A stretch of DNA of 64,000 bases from Cinclus cinclus (Eukaryota; Chordata; Aves; Passeriformes; Cinclidae), in assembly GCF_963662255.1 (NCBI RefSeq), contig NC_085049.1, positions 26,816,142 through 26,880,141 on the forward strand, read 5' to 3'. The position numbers were made by a program, and so were the translations under genes. Shown one piece after another: positions 1-22,546 of the stretch; the first letter of the stretch is position 1; each line of letters starts with the position of its first letter. The notes below the pieces were generated by a model that worked only from the letters and a program-made list of their open reading frames with translations, searched no databases and was not told the origin of the DNA.

Positions 1-301
1 TATATGGTTGTGTGGGCAATTTCCAAAGTTTCATTTTGTATTTGAAAATTTTGTGTTTGCTTTTGTCTAAATGAAGAAATGTCAAAGGGTGGTAAATAAG
101 GGCAGTGATTTGAGGTAGGATTCAGTTTGGGGTGTGTTGAAGACAGCAGAAACAATTCTACCCATCCCCCTTGCATTTTGGAGACTTTGTAATAACTCCA
201 TGGTCAAAATTCAGGCCAGATATCAATACATGAACCTTTTCATGCCCAAGTGTAATTAATAGAGGATATGATTAATATTTGTTCCATGTGTTCATCCACA
301 G

Positions 302-9323
<9,022 letters not shown>

Positions 9324-9454
9324 TTTCTGTTGGGCACTGACCTGTATCCTGTTGGCAGAGGATGAGACTAAGGAGATTCTGGACTAGGATGTTTCTTTCC
9401 TGTGGACTGATAACTCCAAAGTGGCATTTGTTGCAATTTCAAGAATCATGTTGT

Positions 9455-9460
9455 AATAAA
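9455..9460 (+). terminator. C12orf4: Poly(A) signal of C12orf4
   Basis: An AATAAA lies 132 bases after the C12orf4 stop and is followed within about 15 bases by TG-rich sequence (tgtctgtacttgg). This is the first canonical hexamer after the stop, so the 3' UTR probably ends near 9480. Confidence 0.65.
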
Positions 9461-10158
9461 AGATAAATGTCTGTACTTGGCTGGTAGCAGCTGAATTTTG
9501 CCTCTTGCTTTGTTTCAGCACAGGATTGATGATTAATTCATTGCATTTATCTGACAGACATTCAGTATAACTGTATGAAATCTACAGGAATATATAGGTG
9601 ATTCTCATACATAGGTAGTAGCAATAAGAGCTTATGCTAGGAATGGGGTCTTCTGACTTCTACAAACATTTTCTGAATTTTCTCAATGACTTCTAAAATA
9701 ATGTGGAGCACATCAGGTGTTTCCTTGGAATAACCAATGGAATTTGCCATAGTGACCATGGAATAAAATATTACTGCCTCATTTTACTGTTGCAGAAAAG
9801 AAAGACTTGAATTAAAGATTTACCCTGTTGCATTTTGTAGATCATGGAAGTGTTTAAAAAAAAACTAATCTACACTTGTAGCAATAATTAGAAATTTCAA
9901 AGTATTATTTCTTCCTTTTTTTTTTTTTTTTACTGTTTGCTTTTTGCTTTATTTCCAGACTTCACATTGGCAAGTTTATCATATGAACAACTTTATAGGA
10001 ACACTAAAGTGTTCTGGACCCTGTTAAACAGATAAAATCTGCTGCTTATGAATTATTAACATTTTATGACTAATCAGAAGTGCCAGGGAGACAGCTCAAG
10101 ATGCAGCTATGAAATTTCTTGGGACAAACTTGAGTCCAGTCAAAAAAAACCCAACCAA

Positions 10159-10173
10159 CCCCCCCCCCCCCCC
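10159..10173. repeat. Poly(C) run
   Basis: Fifteen consecutive C residues are flanked by further C-rich blocks up to about 10194. The length is likely to be unreliable in assembly. Confidence 0.9.
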
Positions 10174-13100
10174 ATCTCCCCCCCATCTCAGTGATGAGGG
10201 AGAAGGGGGACACTAGGTGCTGCTTTTCCCCCCATCATGGACAATCTTGGAACTCAGCTGTAGAACCAGGAGCTGAAAGCAGCCCTTCCATGGCCACAGG
10301 GAAAGTTCTGTCTAGAACTGGGATTCTTGGGATTGCCAGAACCACTGGGCTCACAGCAAAGCAGCTGTGGAGGTGAGGGTTACAGGTGGTGGGATTTCCA
10401 AATCCACAGTTCTGCTGTGCAGGAATCATGGGGATCCTGGCAGGCCTGGCTTTGAATAAGAAACATTTTCCTCTCTAGTGCTGAAATTCTGCATTGGAAA
10501 CTGGAGAACCTGGAAGCTAAATCCCAAATTATTTTCTGTCTCCATCATGATTTTTTTGAATGTTATTTAGCTTAATTAATGCAAAGACTGAAAAAAATCC
10601 ATTTTGGAAAAGCTACATAATTAAAAATTCTCATGGAGAACCAAAGGAATATTTACCATTTCATGATGATTATAAAGTCACGGTGTGATTAACAGACTCA
10701 GCTTAGTATTTTTATCAAGTCTTGCATGCTGCAGGAAGCCATGTTAGTGACCCAGCAAACATCTCTTGCTGAGCTGTCAAATACTTTCTTTTCCTATGCC
10801 AGCAGCTTCTAAAGAAGAATCATGCAAGTAATGTGACCTAATTTGGTGTTCTAGAAAAGAAGGATGTAAATTCCTCTAGAAGGAGCTGGATTAATTCTGT
10901 TAACAGCTCATTTTACATTGCTGGCCTTAAACTGAAATCAAACTCTGGTCCCAGAAAAGCAAGTGCTCTGACACTATTCTGTCTGGGGAAGGTGTGGTGG
11001 CAGAGCTATTGCTTTTTAGAAGTTTTAAGGTTTACCTGTGTATGAAAAAGAGCTGTGTTGCCTACTTATATTAGTTTATATTTTCTTTCAGTCAGTAAAT
11101 CTACCAACAAGGAACACCAACAATTCTTGGGCAAATACCTTGCTTATACTTCTAGACTCTTTCGTAATAAAAATTATGCCTGGTATTTTTGCCAAAGCAT
11201 GAAGACTCCATTTAATTTAGTAGCACTTGGGTGAAACTGCCACTAATTTCTAGGAAAATAACTCAGCTTTTTGCCTTTTGTTTTTGAAATGTTTGTTTTC
11301 AGTCCTCAGCAGACTGCATCTAAACTTGTCATCAGAAGAACCAGTTGGTCTTTGATACTGGAATGAACAAACAATATCTTGTGCTGAGGTTTTGGAAAGT
11401 CAAAGTCGAAGGAATAGTATGGGAAAACTATTAATTCTGCTTGCTTAAGTATGACCCTTTGTTAATGCTGAATAAGCCTGCCAAAGGCAATCCTTGTCTG
11501 GAAGATCCATGACAGAGCATTTAATATTCCCATTTTTCATACCCGTTCTCAAGGAAGTGGTGCTAACAGCAGATTTTTAGCTGTCTTTGGAAAAACGCAG
11601 AATATAGAGATGGGCTGACCTAAGCTGTACTTTCTGTTTGGTCTGTGCTTGGAAGCTGTAGAATAGAGGCTGCAGCTTATGGTGTAAAGCCATCTTAGAA
11701 ATTCTGTTTCAGTCATGAAAAGCTGTTCAAGATTAAGAGGAAAATGACTTAATGGGCATGAGGTGTTCTATTTGTATGTGCAGTGCAGATCCCTTGGAAG
11801 CGTGACAGTATTTAATGCCGTGAAAATGTCGTGTAAAATTACACGCATGGCTTGAATCAAATAAAAAATTCTTGCCATGGGGAGAGGTGAGGAGCAAATG
11901 CCATTGTTTAGGTTTTTTATCTTGCTTATGGTGACCATTGTAAACTGCAGGTGCCCTTTACAAAGTCTGAACTGAGGTTATTGCAAGGAACTGCAATAAC
12001 CAAGAGTCTGGATTTGTCAAGGATATAACTTAGTGCCCTTCGCCTCTTGTCACCAGCTCTGCAACCTGTCTCTGTTTGCTTCTGTGGGAACTGGTGACAA
12101 ACAGGAGGGGAAGAATGCAGGCAGTTACATACATGTACAGACCTTGTCCTGCCAGGTGCCTCTACCCTGCTGCAATGCCAGAAGTGTGTCACTGTTAGAA
12201 GGTGGCACTGCCTGGACAGGTGGGAATTGTACCCGAGGCCTTTTCTTCTGAATAGTTCACTCCGGACAGCAAAATCTTAATCATGAAAGAGTTATTTTAT
12301 AACTTCTTCTGTTGTATGAGTTGTGAAGGAAGCCACAGAAGGTGATTATGGACAACCATTTGGGTCCAGGCAGATGTGCTTCATCTCCAGTTGGCTTAAT
12401 AAATTGATTGATTTAAAATCTGCAGCAAGGATGACCCCATGGAGAAAACCTCTACATTCCTTCGAGAGGTACCTTCCATGAAAGACCAAGTCTTGGGGGA
12501 AGAAATCCTTAAGTTAAATTAATTCAGGTTTAGATGAAGGGTAAAGAGAGTCATATTCTCCAAGGTACTATCAGATCTTTCCTAATGGGCATTGGCTGAC
12601 TCTTAATAGTGCCAAGATGAGAGCATCTTTGAGATCCAGTGGTTTCAACAGGAGTTCAAGGCCCATGGCCCCTGGGCAGGAACATATCAGGTACATACCA
12701 ATTTAGGAGTATCTTGAACTGGGGAGTTACCAGAGTTGAAGCTGGTTTGGTTGTCTCCCAAAAGTCTTATTTTAAGCTCCTTAAACTGAACCATAACAGC
12801 TCCTGCCTGGCATAAATTATAATCCTCCAAATGTTCTTTACTCTCTCATGCAAGTCATTTATAGTGACTGTTTCAACTCTGTTCCAAAGAGCAGTTTTAT
12901 ATCCCAGCAGAAATAGCCTGACCCCACAAACAGGGGCTGCTTCCTTCCGCCACTCCTTGTGTATGCAGTACCCAAGTTATCGGAGTGCTCTGTGCCTATT
13001 CCCACAGCGGAAGTCCTGGCCAGCCAAGCCTCCCTTTTTGAGAAATGAATCTCTCGCTCCTCTCACCAGTCAAAGATGGAAATTGGCAGGAGATTGGCTC

Positions 13101-13487
13101 CAAGCTTGACCAGCTACACAAAAGGATGTGCATGCTTCTGTTGAGTAGTTGTTTGGAAATCGCTGCCTGACCACCAGTTGTTATCTTGGATGTGTTTTTA
13201 GCCATTTTGGGCAGTTCTCCCTGCCCATTGGAAGTGGTTCTTTCTTTCAAGCAGTCCATAAATCATGAGCAGTAAGTTATGCAAACTGATGTTGCTACAT
13301 GCAAAATGGCACATGCCACATTTATATCTTACTTTTGCTTACAGTGGGAAATATTTTGCTGCAAGAGGACAACAACATTTTCTAGTTTTCTTTTCCCCAT
13401 GATTATTTTACAGCAGGTAGGTATTTATGGATGAGGACAATCATCCCTTTTGCCTGGGTATGAGACCCAGCAGGTGAGTCAGCACCT

Positions 13488-13935
13488 CCTAATGGCTGAG
13501 AAGTGGTGACCCCTAGGGGTCTGTAATGGGACCAAGTAATTTTTGATGTCTTCATCAATTACATGGACAGTGGGATTGATTGCACACTCAGCAAGTTTGC
13601 AGATGGCACCAAGCTGAGGGTGTAGTAACACACCTGAAGGACAGGATGACATTCAGAGGGACCTGGACAAGCTTGAGAAGTGGCCCAGCTCTGGGGGCTC
13701 AGCACAGGAAGGACATGGAGCTGCTGGAGCCAGTGTAGAGGAGGGACACCAAGGAGATCAGAGGCTGCCCAGAGAGGTGGAGGATGCCCCAACTCTGGAA
13801 ACATTCAAGGTCAGGCTGGGCAGGGCTCTGAGCAACCTGATCTGTTGAAGTTCTCCCTGCTCATTGCTGGGGGGTTGGGCTATGTGGCCTTTAAAGGTCA
13901 CTTCCAGCCCAAATGATTTTATGATTCCATGAAAA
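13488..13935 (+). mobile_element. CR1 LINE 3' fragment
   Basis: Plus-orientation CR1 includes the 3' ORF2-derived part (ggtctgtaatgggaccaagt, gtttgcagatggcaccaagc). It then continues through ggaaggacatggagctgctg and gctgcccagagaggtggagg to a degraded tail (gattttatgattccatg). It is longer than most copies here. Confidence 0.88.
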
Positions 13936-15891
13936 AGGCATCAAGAATTTGGAAGGGCAGGCTCTGTACAATACATGGTGGAGCCATGTCTTTTTTGTAT
14001 TTTCTTCTTTTTACTCGTGATGCTGTCACAAGTAGCTCTTTAGAGAAACATTATGCCCACTAATAACTGGCATGCTGGATCACCTACTTCTGCCTAATCC
14101 ATCTTAATTTTTATAGTGGAATCATACACAGCCAGACCTGCCAGACACTTGAAGAAACAAAGCATGGAAAACATAAAGCAGTCAAAGAGAGGTAAGGATG
14201 GGCCAAGCTGTAGTGGCATAAGAGCCTTTAACATCCTTTTTGTGTTAGGAAGGTTTAATATAAAGTACAGCAACCCAGGACCTATTAATGTGCACTCCTT
14301 TGGCCAGTCCTTAAACTGGCTCCTTGAGGTGGTGATTATTGTGTCATAAGCACCATTAAATTTCACAACGTTATTTCCATGAGAGGTTATTACACATTAA
14401 ATTACAACATTCCCATGCATCCAGGCTTCTTGTAACAGTAGGAGAAATGGTGGGCTGGAGAAGACAGCTGGGTTTGCACGTGGTCTATGTCAGTTTACTT
14501 AAGCAGAACCATTTTACTGCTGCTGGAGGAATGCAGCAAAAGGTCAATGCTGAAACTCCACTAAAGTAAGCTGAGCACACATTCCATCTGCCAACATATG
14601 CTCACTTCTTACTTGATCAAAAAAGAAATTTCAGAGCTCTGCTGCATGCTTGCCTTGACCCTGCTCCACACCGCCTGTCCAGTGGGCATGAGACAAACCA
14701 TTCTCTAATCCTGCGTGGAATACGCATTCTGCTGAAAGGATGCTTGGAATAGCTGCACAGCAGCAGCAGCGTAATCCTAAACTGGGCCCGTGCACAGGGA
14801 GAAGTGCAGGACATCATGGAGAGGGATGTCAGGAGAACTGTTACATGAATGCATGAAATGTATGAGTTAATTTCCTAGTCCTGTACACCCATCACAACCT
14901 GACCCTGTCCAAATGAGACTCATTTTCACAGGGGAAAAATAAACTCAACATTGTCATTCAGTTCTTGCATTTTCTTTGCCTGTCGTCTTCAAATGTTTCA
15001 TCTTCTGGTGTCTGCCTGATCTGGTCAGTGTCAGAGTAGGAATTCTGTACTAACAACATGCACAAGGAGCTGCACCAACTTAACTGGGCTGTTAAAAATT
15101 GCAGAAGCGAAGCTCTTGTAGCTACAAGAACTTTTGGCTGATTTAGAACATGCCCTCATAACATCACTTGATAAAAATAAGACTTGGGCTTTTTAATAGA
15201 ACAAATTACTTAGGTTTTATATTTAACCATGGTCACTGTTAAAGCTATAACTGGTTTTCAGAATATTTTAGGAATCTGATCTTGATCTTCCATATGTTAA
15301 AAACCATCACAACAAATACCTTACACTGCGGTTCCTGACAAAGAAATAACAATGTGGCTGCAGCCTTAAACACAAAAAGTTTGCACTGGACTCAGATTTG
15401 CTACAGTTCAGAGTGACTACTAGAAATTATCATTTCAAGGCAAAGAAGGAAATGTCCTTGAACCAGAGAAACTCACAAACCTGCACAATTTTTTGTAGAG
15501 AGAGTACTGATGTTCTAGTTACTCGCAACCAGCTCTTCAACAGATCCCAGACTCCGCTGGGAAAAATGGCACCAGTGTTGAGGTCTCCTTGATGCACTGA
15601 AAGCAGAGGATATTTTGACACTGAGAGGCGAGCTCCTTTCTGAAAACAGGACTTGCAGTCTTTAAAAATAATATGGAACAATGATGGTAATCAACCAGAT
15701 TAGAACTGCATTTACTCGTCTCACATTGTCTTTGGGCTGTGCCTTGGGGGGAAGATTCAAGTCCATTTAAGTGTATTGTATAGTCATGGATTATGAGGAA
15801 ACATATAAAAATGCACAGAAAAACATAAGTGTAAAAAGATGAGGCTAAAGAATGAGATCTTTGCTGGCAGAAACCAAGTCAGTTTTTTACA

Positions 15892-15930
15892 TGTTGTATT
15901 TTACTGTTGTATTTTACTGTTGTATTTTAC
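15892..15930. repeat. 13-base tandem repeat, three perfect copies
   Basis: The unit tgttgtattttac is repeated exactly three times head to tail. Confidence 0.9.
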
Positions 15931-16257
15931 TATGTGTGATGACCACATAGAACCAAATCACAACAAACAATAATTTGGCGAGTGGAAACAATATCCTGCA
16001 TGAATGTGGGAGGCATCTGAGGAAGAATCCATCACTACTCTCAGATAAGTAAGTTTACTTTCCATAACCTGCAAGCCTACAGTTGACAACAATAAATTGT
16101 AGGAAAAGTTGATACAATGAGGGTAGGGCTGGCATGCACCTAGCCCCTGAAAAGCTGGAATTTGCAGGATTCTTTTGCAGCCTGGCATTAAGAAATGCAG
16201 AGCCTTGACCCTGGGAATACATTATTCCTGGCAATAACCCTGGCTGGGCACTGATTG

Positions 16258-16600
16258 ATTGGAGAGTATCTTTCCTTTGAGAAGAGGCTGGGGATCATGG
16301 TGCAGAGAGCTGAACCCAAATTCGTAGTTGCGGTGAGGCAGTACAGCCACAGACTGGGATGTATTAGCCCAAAGGTGGCCAGGAAGTAAAGGGGTGAGGG
16401 AAGGGATTATTTCCCATCACTGGCACATCTGGTGTGCTATGATTAGTTTAGGGCATCCTAGCACAGGAGAGAAGTCAATAGATTGGAGGAAGTCTAGTAG
16501 AGAACTCCAAGGATGCACAGGGAGCATGTGGAAGGTGTTCAAGGAGAGGCTGAAGGTGTTCTCAGCAGCTTCTGAAGGATCAAGAGACTGCTAAGCTGTT
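16258..16600 (+). mobile_element. Degraded CR1-like fragment
   Basis: Weak but extended resemblance to the CR1 internal 3' region: ggctggggatcatggtgcag, gaagggattatttcccatca, and a block resembling the 'ctggagagagtccag' segment near 16470. It is strongly diverged, so the limits are uncertain. Confidence 0.45.
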
Positions 16601-16927
16601 TGGAGCATTTTTGACCGAAGGGAAAAAAGCTTATTTTTGCCTTGGAAAGATGCCTTATGAATAAGGTCCTGGCTATCATCAGGGAAGTAATTCTGTCATC
16701 TTTCTGTGAAGAATTCAGAACACTGTGTCATAAATGCATTCCTTCTTCAAGCACAGAAGATGCCAACAGTGTGCAATACTAACAGATCTCTGCAGGAACT
16801 GTGCAGGTCTCATAGAATGAACAGAGTGCAGAAGTGCAGAGTGGCAGAAGAAGAAAGGTGGAGATGTCAAAACCATGATCCTTTCTGTGGAAATTAAATG
16901 ACAAATCACAACTTGAATGATGAATTA

Positions 16928-16964
16928 AACAAAAAACAACAACGACAACAACAAAAAACAAACC
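16928..16964. repeat. AAC-rich simple sequence
   Basis: A low-complexity run of aac, aaac and caa units. Confidence 0.7.
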
Positions 16965-19900
16965 TTGAAAAACCCAGGAAAAACCCAGGACTGCACAAAA
17001 GGTTTCAGAATTCTCTTTTGAAATATGAGAGAGGATCCAGACCAATGGATGAAGAATTGACATGCAAGAGAAAGTTCTCAACTGAGCTAGTGGTGCACAA
17101 CACAAGTAAGGCACAATTACCTGGCAAATGACAGAAATTGCCTTTAACCTTCTGTGGTCATTACATTATTTAATCTGAATAGTTCTAGGGTCAGGAATCA
17201 CACAGAGGTCAACTGGGCCACTGGACAGAATCTCAACACTGACAACAATAAAAACAAGGGGCTTTTTGGCTTTCCTACTCAAAATGTTACTTAAATGCGG
17301 CATTTAGCATCCCTGTTCCTGCAGTGTCCCTGTTCCTGCTGTAATGAGAAAACTGTGCATGAAACAAACAAACCAAATTAAACATGTCCCTTGTCATTCA
17401 TCTCTTCTAATAAATAACACCAGGCAGATCCCTGTGGGGGTGGTGGCTGTCACTTCTGTTTTCTTCAGCTTGGCCTTTTACCCTTGGACTGCCTGTCCTT
17501 GCAGAGTGGGAACAGCTGAGGAGGTGATGAGAGAAGCAGTGTGGGCTGGTGGGCACAATACCAGGTGGGAAGCCACAGGTTCACCGTGGAGTCACCACTC
17601 TGACAGTCTGACAGTCATTCCCATTTCTGTGGGACATGGAGATGGAGACCTGGCCAGCTCAAGAGACAAAGATGAGCATATTTGACTATGTCTGTGATTG
17701 ATGTACCTTCTGCAGAGAATGAGTTCTGCATGAATAAGCAGTAAATCAAGATCTTTTTCCAAGCAAGCTAGCATCCTCCTAGTCCTAAATCCTCCAGAGT
17801 ATCCTGGGGGAGTAGATCCATTCTCCCACTTCCTTCCAAAAACAAAATAGCAGGAAGCTGTTCTGTGATTTGTGTTTGCCTGTAAGAAATTGGCATGTGA
17901 AATCTCAGTGAGAGATTACCCTGTAGAGAAATGGGAAGATAATTATTTGAGATGACTCTAAGTTATTAAATTTACATACTCTCCTGTCCAGGTGTGTCTG
18001 AGTGGCCTAAGCAGGACCTCTGTGTGTGTGACAAAATAGAGATTCCCTGTCTTGGCTCCCTCATGACTCGTGATGACAAACCATGTTTGAGCAGGTCTTG
18101 TACATGCTTTAGGAGTCAGCAGCTGCAATAAGGGGATAGTTTTGGGTCAGAAGTTTGCTTGCTTCAGCCTCCAAGAGCTCATCAGCTGCCAAGGCTCTTA
18201 GGTAAGGTTGCTGCCTGCTGTGCTGTTTATTCATTTTGGGGATCAGTGTGACAATAAATCTGCCTCCCTGTTGGGTAATGGGAAGAGAAATAACAAATAT
18301 AGTGTGCTACAACCCTTTTTGTCACCCTCCTGCTACCAGAGCTCAGGTCTGCTGATTAATCATCTATTCTGTGGTCCTATGCAAAATAGCCTTGATGCCA
18401 ACAACACCCTCTTCAGTGCTACCAGTTCTACAGTTCGGTGGGGTCCTTGGGTGTCACTACAGTCCTGCAACCCTTGCTCTGTTATTTTTTTTTCTGCTGC
18501 TTTCAGATTGTGATTCATATTTCATTCATAACAGTCCTGGTATCTGTATTACAAATCTCTCCATGCTGGCCAACACACCCCATTAACCTAAAGATAATCA
18601 GATGGGGCTCCATGGTCATACTTGGCCTTACAGATTTTTATACAACTTTCCCAGCCTGCAACACCTGCCCTGCCACAAAAGGCAGATTTATCATCTTGAA
18701 ATCTTCCTTCTCCACCGTCCTCCACCAGCTTGGGTCTTCGCAGGCAAGGTGAACAATTTTAGTCCATCTTTCTGTGTTTGAATGAGGAATTGCTCTTTAC
18801 AGGCCTTAAAATAGGGAGACACTTTTAACAGATTTGAAAATGGAACTTAGGACCGTAAGTCATCACACATTTTTTGAAAGACGTGCTCTGCATCCATATC
18901 ATGTTACTGCTCAGCTGCAGGACTTAGACGATTTGAAAGTGGATCTGAACTACTGTGCTCCAAAGCACAGAGGTTATTTTAATATTGTGCTGAAATACTG
19001 ACAATGAAAACTCGTTGCTTAAGTTAGGCAGTGAGCACTGTCACCCCAGGTCATAAGAGTTTGAGTAAGCAGAGTTTGATTGCTGAAGTAAATTTTTACC
19101 ATTTTGGAGTTCACAGGTTTTTTTTTTACTGCAAATACTGTTGGTGTCTCCCTTCTAAATTTCACTGGGCACGTGAAGCCAGGACAACATGCTACCTGAA
19201 AATCAGAAGGTTACAGAGTGTTTTCTGAAAACAGGCACTTCATGGGCCAAGAGGATAAGTTTAAGCACAATTACACGTATTTTAGAGCAAACAGGGCTTG
19301 CCTAATTGAATCAGAAGCTCAAGAATTTACATGGCTGTTCAGAGGGTAATACACAGAAACTCAGCAACCTGCTGACCACAGATCCAGGTGGAGAATGGTT
19401 CAAGACTCATTTCAACTCTGATGCAGAATTGCTGAGAGGTACAAGATTGCAGAATGCTCTTCATCTTCTAGCTCAACACACTTGGTCTGGGGCCAGACAT
19501 CAGGACTTCTGGTCTTAAGAGAACCAGGTGTTCCAGTGAAGTCACAAATTTTAGTTTAAACCAAATTTGGTTTGGTTTACAGATCAGGCAAGAAAAGTAC
19601 TGATTTTTTGCAATCAAGTAATCTGTGCACCCTTTCCATACAGAATGCTATCAGATGAACTTGCTCAGCAGGAAACTGCTGGAGCAAGGCTGTATTCTGG
19701 ATCACCACAGCCCTCAGCAGTCAGTTTCCAGCTGGACTGACTAAAAGACAAAGCAACGCATCCCATAGACTTGTCAGAAATTATCCTTGCTTGTTTGTTT
19801 GTTTTGTCTGACCATTTGGTTTTACTTCTAGGATCAAAGGTACTCAGATGAGACATGGTGCATCCCACAAAGTGTTCCTTTAGCATGTGCCATCAGGACA

Positions 19901-20451
19901 CCTTGGAAGGAATCTGCACTGGCAGATGTGCCAGCAAAATTTAGAGGAGCTTGTTTAGCCCATGGTTTGTCTTTACTATGAGAAACCTGATGAATGAAAC
20001 ATAAAGATGCAAAGGTGATTAAAACTGAGAGTGGAAATCCAGCTCTGCACCCACTACACTTGAAAAGTTCTCTAGAACTCTAGGAAAGGAAATATTACAA
20101 TTCATGTTTTTACAGTGATGGCTCTGAGATCAGGTAGTGTTGCCAGGAGTCACATGCATTGGGAATGGGCAGGTCTTGGACTGCAGCATAAGAAAAACTG
20201 GGAAATCAGTGCTGCATGCTTGTAACAGGGACCCTAGGCTTTATTTCCCAGTGATGTTGGCTTCTTATGAAGACTGCAGCTATGATAGGAGGGTGTAAAA
20301 CTTTATTATTATTCCTTCCTAAAAATTATATATGTCCTTTACATAGATGAAAAAAATCATCAGATAAAGTAGAAAGCAGGAGTGAAAAGGATCTGAGGAT
20401 TTTCTTTGTCAGCAAAAGATATCCTTCCTTTGGCCACCACCCCAAGCCTGC

Positions 20452-20592
20452 CAGAGTTCAGGGAGTGTTTGTACAAGGCTCTCAGGCACAGGGTGGGATT
20501 GTTGGGGTATCCTCTGCAGAGCCAGGCATTGGACTTGCACGATCCTAGTGGGTCCATTCTAGCTCAGGTTATTATGTGATTCTGTGATAGTC
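20452..20592 (+). mobile_element. CR1 LINE 3' end
   Basis: The 3'-terminal CR1 variant containing gggattgttggggtatcctc, cagagccaggcattggactt and gatcctagtgggtcc, ending in ttatgtgattctgtgatag. It is the same subfamily as the fragment near 46.1 kb. Confidence 0.85.
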
Positions 20593-21948
20593 CAAGTTCA
20601 GCTTCAGCAAAGGCACAGAGACCTTGAAATGTCATCTGGCACAAGCCAGGGCCGAGCCCTGTGGGTGCCAATTATTTTATAGGTGAGTCTGTCTCCTCAG
20701 AGCAATCAGTATTCGCATACCTCACTGACTCTGACTGTTCACCTGCCTCAGGGCTTCCAGGGGCTCCCCTTCAACTCTTGGGGCTCGTGCTGGGGACTCA
20801 GTAGTGCCCCAGGCCTTGTATTACACCTCTGCTAATGTGAAACTCTGTCACACTGGGTGTGCTCAGTTTAATTATGCTTCCAGGTACTCTCCTCATTAGC
20901 AGGCTTCTCAAATTACACCTAGGATGCAAGACCTGTGCTATGAGAAGCTGACATATCGACAAAAGTATTTGTATAAATCTCAGCCATTTTCCTCTGACTT
21001 ATGTCTTGGTAAATTCTGTGAAGCTGAGATAAAAGTCTAATCTGTCCAACTCCAAAGCAGCTGAAAGAGCATCAGTGGAAAATGAGGGAAAACAATTTAG
21101 ACAGTCTGAGCAAATGGAAGGGGAGGCAAATTAACATGGTCATAAGTTATAAAAACAGCGAGTATTTAGCCTTGAGGAAAGGAGACAGTGAAACACTGGG
21201 AAGCTGTGGCCATCTCACTTTTTCCTCATCCTTAACACATCACCTATGACCTTGTCTTGCTCCTACAAATACAGTTGCCCCCCTGGAGGAAGCATACACA
21301 CTCCCCAGGTAAATGTGGTCATTTGGAAGCCGCCTCAGTGAAAAACATGAAAGCCTAATGTTCCCAGATACATGTCACTGCAAGATCAATGCTCCAGCCT
21401 GTGTGCCCTGCTCAGCAGAATTCTGGGTGGGATAAAACCAGCAGGAGCTGGGGCTTCTGTCCCTGCAGCATGGCTTACCTCTCATTTAGCCAGCCAGGAG
21501 CACTCCCTGCAGAGTTATAGACAGAGGTTAGCATGTGGGTCGCTCAGTAAGAGGTTCCTTGGCTTTGCAGGGTGTGCACAAAAAGAGCTCTGGCCACCTC
21601 AAGATGATTGTCCCCAAGGATCGAGATGCCCCGACAAGCACCCGCCTATCGTGCCACCAAGGAAGTGGCTGCAAACCTCTCATTGCTCACTGATGAGGTC
21701 CAGAACTGTTTTTACACCTTCTTCTCTAAATAAGGAAGCTGCCTGTGAGGTCTCTGACTCCCCGACCAATTTGACTCCTTTGCTTCCTGCAGCCAATGAA
21801 ATCCCACTCCTGCCTCCAGTCTTGGGTGACAGCACTCCAACCTCAGCAGGCAGGGAGGCCGGCAGGTTTGTGTTACAGCCCTGGCAGCCTCACCTTGGGT
21901 AGGCTGTTGATGTCAGAGTGATGATGCGGGCAGGGACAGCCCCTGCAT

Positions 21949-21954
21949 TATAAA
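21949..21954 (+). promoter_or_regulatory. FGF6: FGF6 TATA box
   Basis: TATAAA lies 258 bases upstream of the FGF6 ATG at 22207, in a fairly GC-rich stretch. Transcription would start near 21980, giving a leader of about 230 bases. The assignment rests on motif and position only. Confidence 0.6.
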
Positions 21955-22010
21955 GATGGCTCAATCAAATATAACGGAGGCTGCCCAGCGGGAAGCAGGA
22001 GCTACAAACC

Positions 22011-22337
22011 ATGGTCGCCACCAGTTGGAGTCCTGCTGGCCTGTCTCTGCTCCCAACCCAACTGCTATCGGGCTTTAGTTTCAGGTCAGCAAGCTCTATT
22101 TGCTTTCCAAAAATAAGCCTCTGCCACCATGCTGAAGGGAGAAAAACAAGAAGGGCGGTATTTTTAGGGCCATTAATTCTGACCACATGCCCAGGAGGTG
22201 AACTGGATGGCCACGGCACAAAGACTTCTCATCACTATGTCCTGCGACGCCAGCACTCACCGGACATTGCCTGCATTCCTTCTTCTGGGTTTGCTAGCCG
22301 GGATTGCAGCCACACACCCTGTTGTAAGCAGAACTAA
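22011..22337 (+). promoter_or_regulatory. Upstream ORF 1 in the FGF6 leader, overlapping the FGF6 start
   Basis: An ATG in strong context (caaaccATGG: A at -3, G at +4) lies about 30 bases after the predicted cap site. It opens a 108-codon frame, out of register with FGF6, that runs past the FGF6 ATG by 131 bases. Ribosomes using it could not reach the FGF6 start by simple reinitiation. The peptide has no recognisable domain. The feature stands only if the leader is unspliced. Confidence 0.45.
22129..22167 (+). promoter_or_regulatory. Upstream ORF 2 in the FGF6 leader
   Basis: A perfect gccaccATG context opens a 12-codon frame (MLKGEKQEGRYF, then TAG). It ends 39 bases before the FGF6 ATG and is in the same register. 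It would be expected to reduce initiation at the FGF6 start unless ribosomes reinitiate or the region is removed by splicing. Confidence 0.45.
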
Positions 22338-22546
22338 TGGCACATTGCTGGAGAGAGGATGGCAATCTCTGCTGTCCAGGTCCATGGCTGGGATGTCAGG
22401 GGAGAAGGCAGATGTGAACTGGGAGAGTGACTATTTGCTAGGAATCAAGAGGCAGCGGAGGCTTTACTGCAACGTGGGCATCGGGTTTCACCTTCAAATC
22501 CTCCCAGACGGAAGGATAAGCGGAGTTCACAATGAAAACCAATACA
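22207..22546 (+). CDS. FGF6: FGF6 coding exon 1
   Basis: 340 bases: signal peptide, variable N-terminal region and first trefoil strands, ending in NENQYS with Ser split after one base at the donor gtgagt. A GTG nine bases upstream is in frame but is not needed. Confidence 0.95.

Larger units (their letters stand above)
9476..21948. other. Gene-free spacer between C12orf4 and FGF6
   Basis: About 12.5 kb without a supportable coding exon. It holds three CR1 remnants (13.5, 16.3 and 20.5 kb), a C15 run at 10.16 kb, a 13-base triplicate at 15.89 kb and AC-rich simple sequence near 16.93 kb. In human the matching interval is also intergenic. The open frames are short and unrelated to any family I know. 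Confidence 0.6.

Noticed and set aside
21372..21902. 176-codon plus-strand ORF just upstream of FGF6
   Set aside because: It ends before the FGF6 TATA box, has no recognisable domain, and its composition looks like ordinary GC-rich upstream sequence. Most likely chance.
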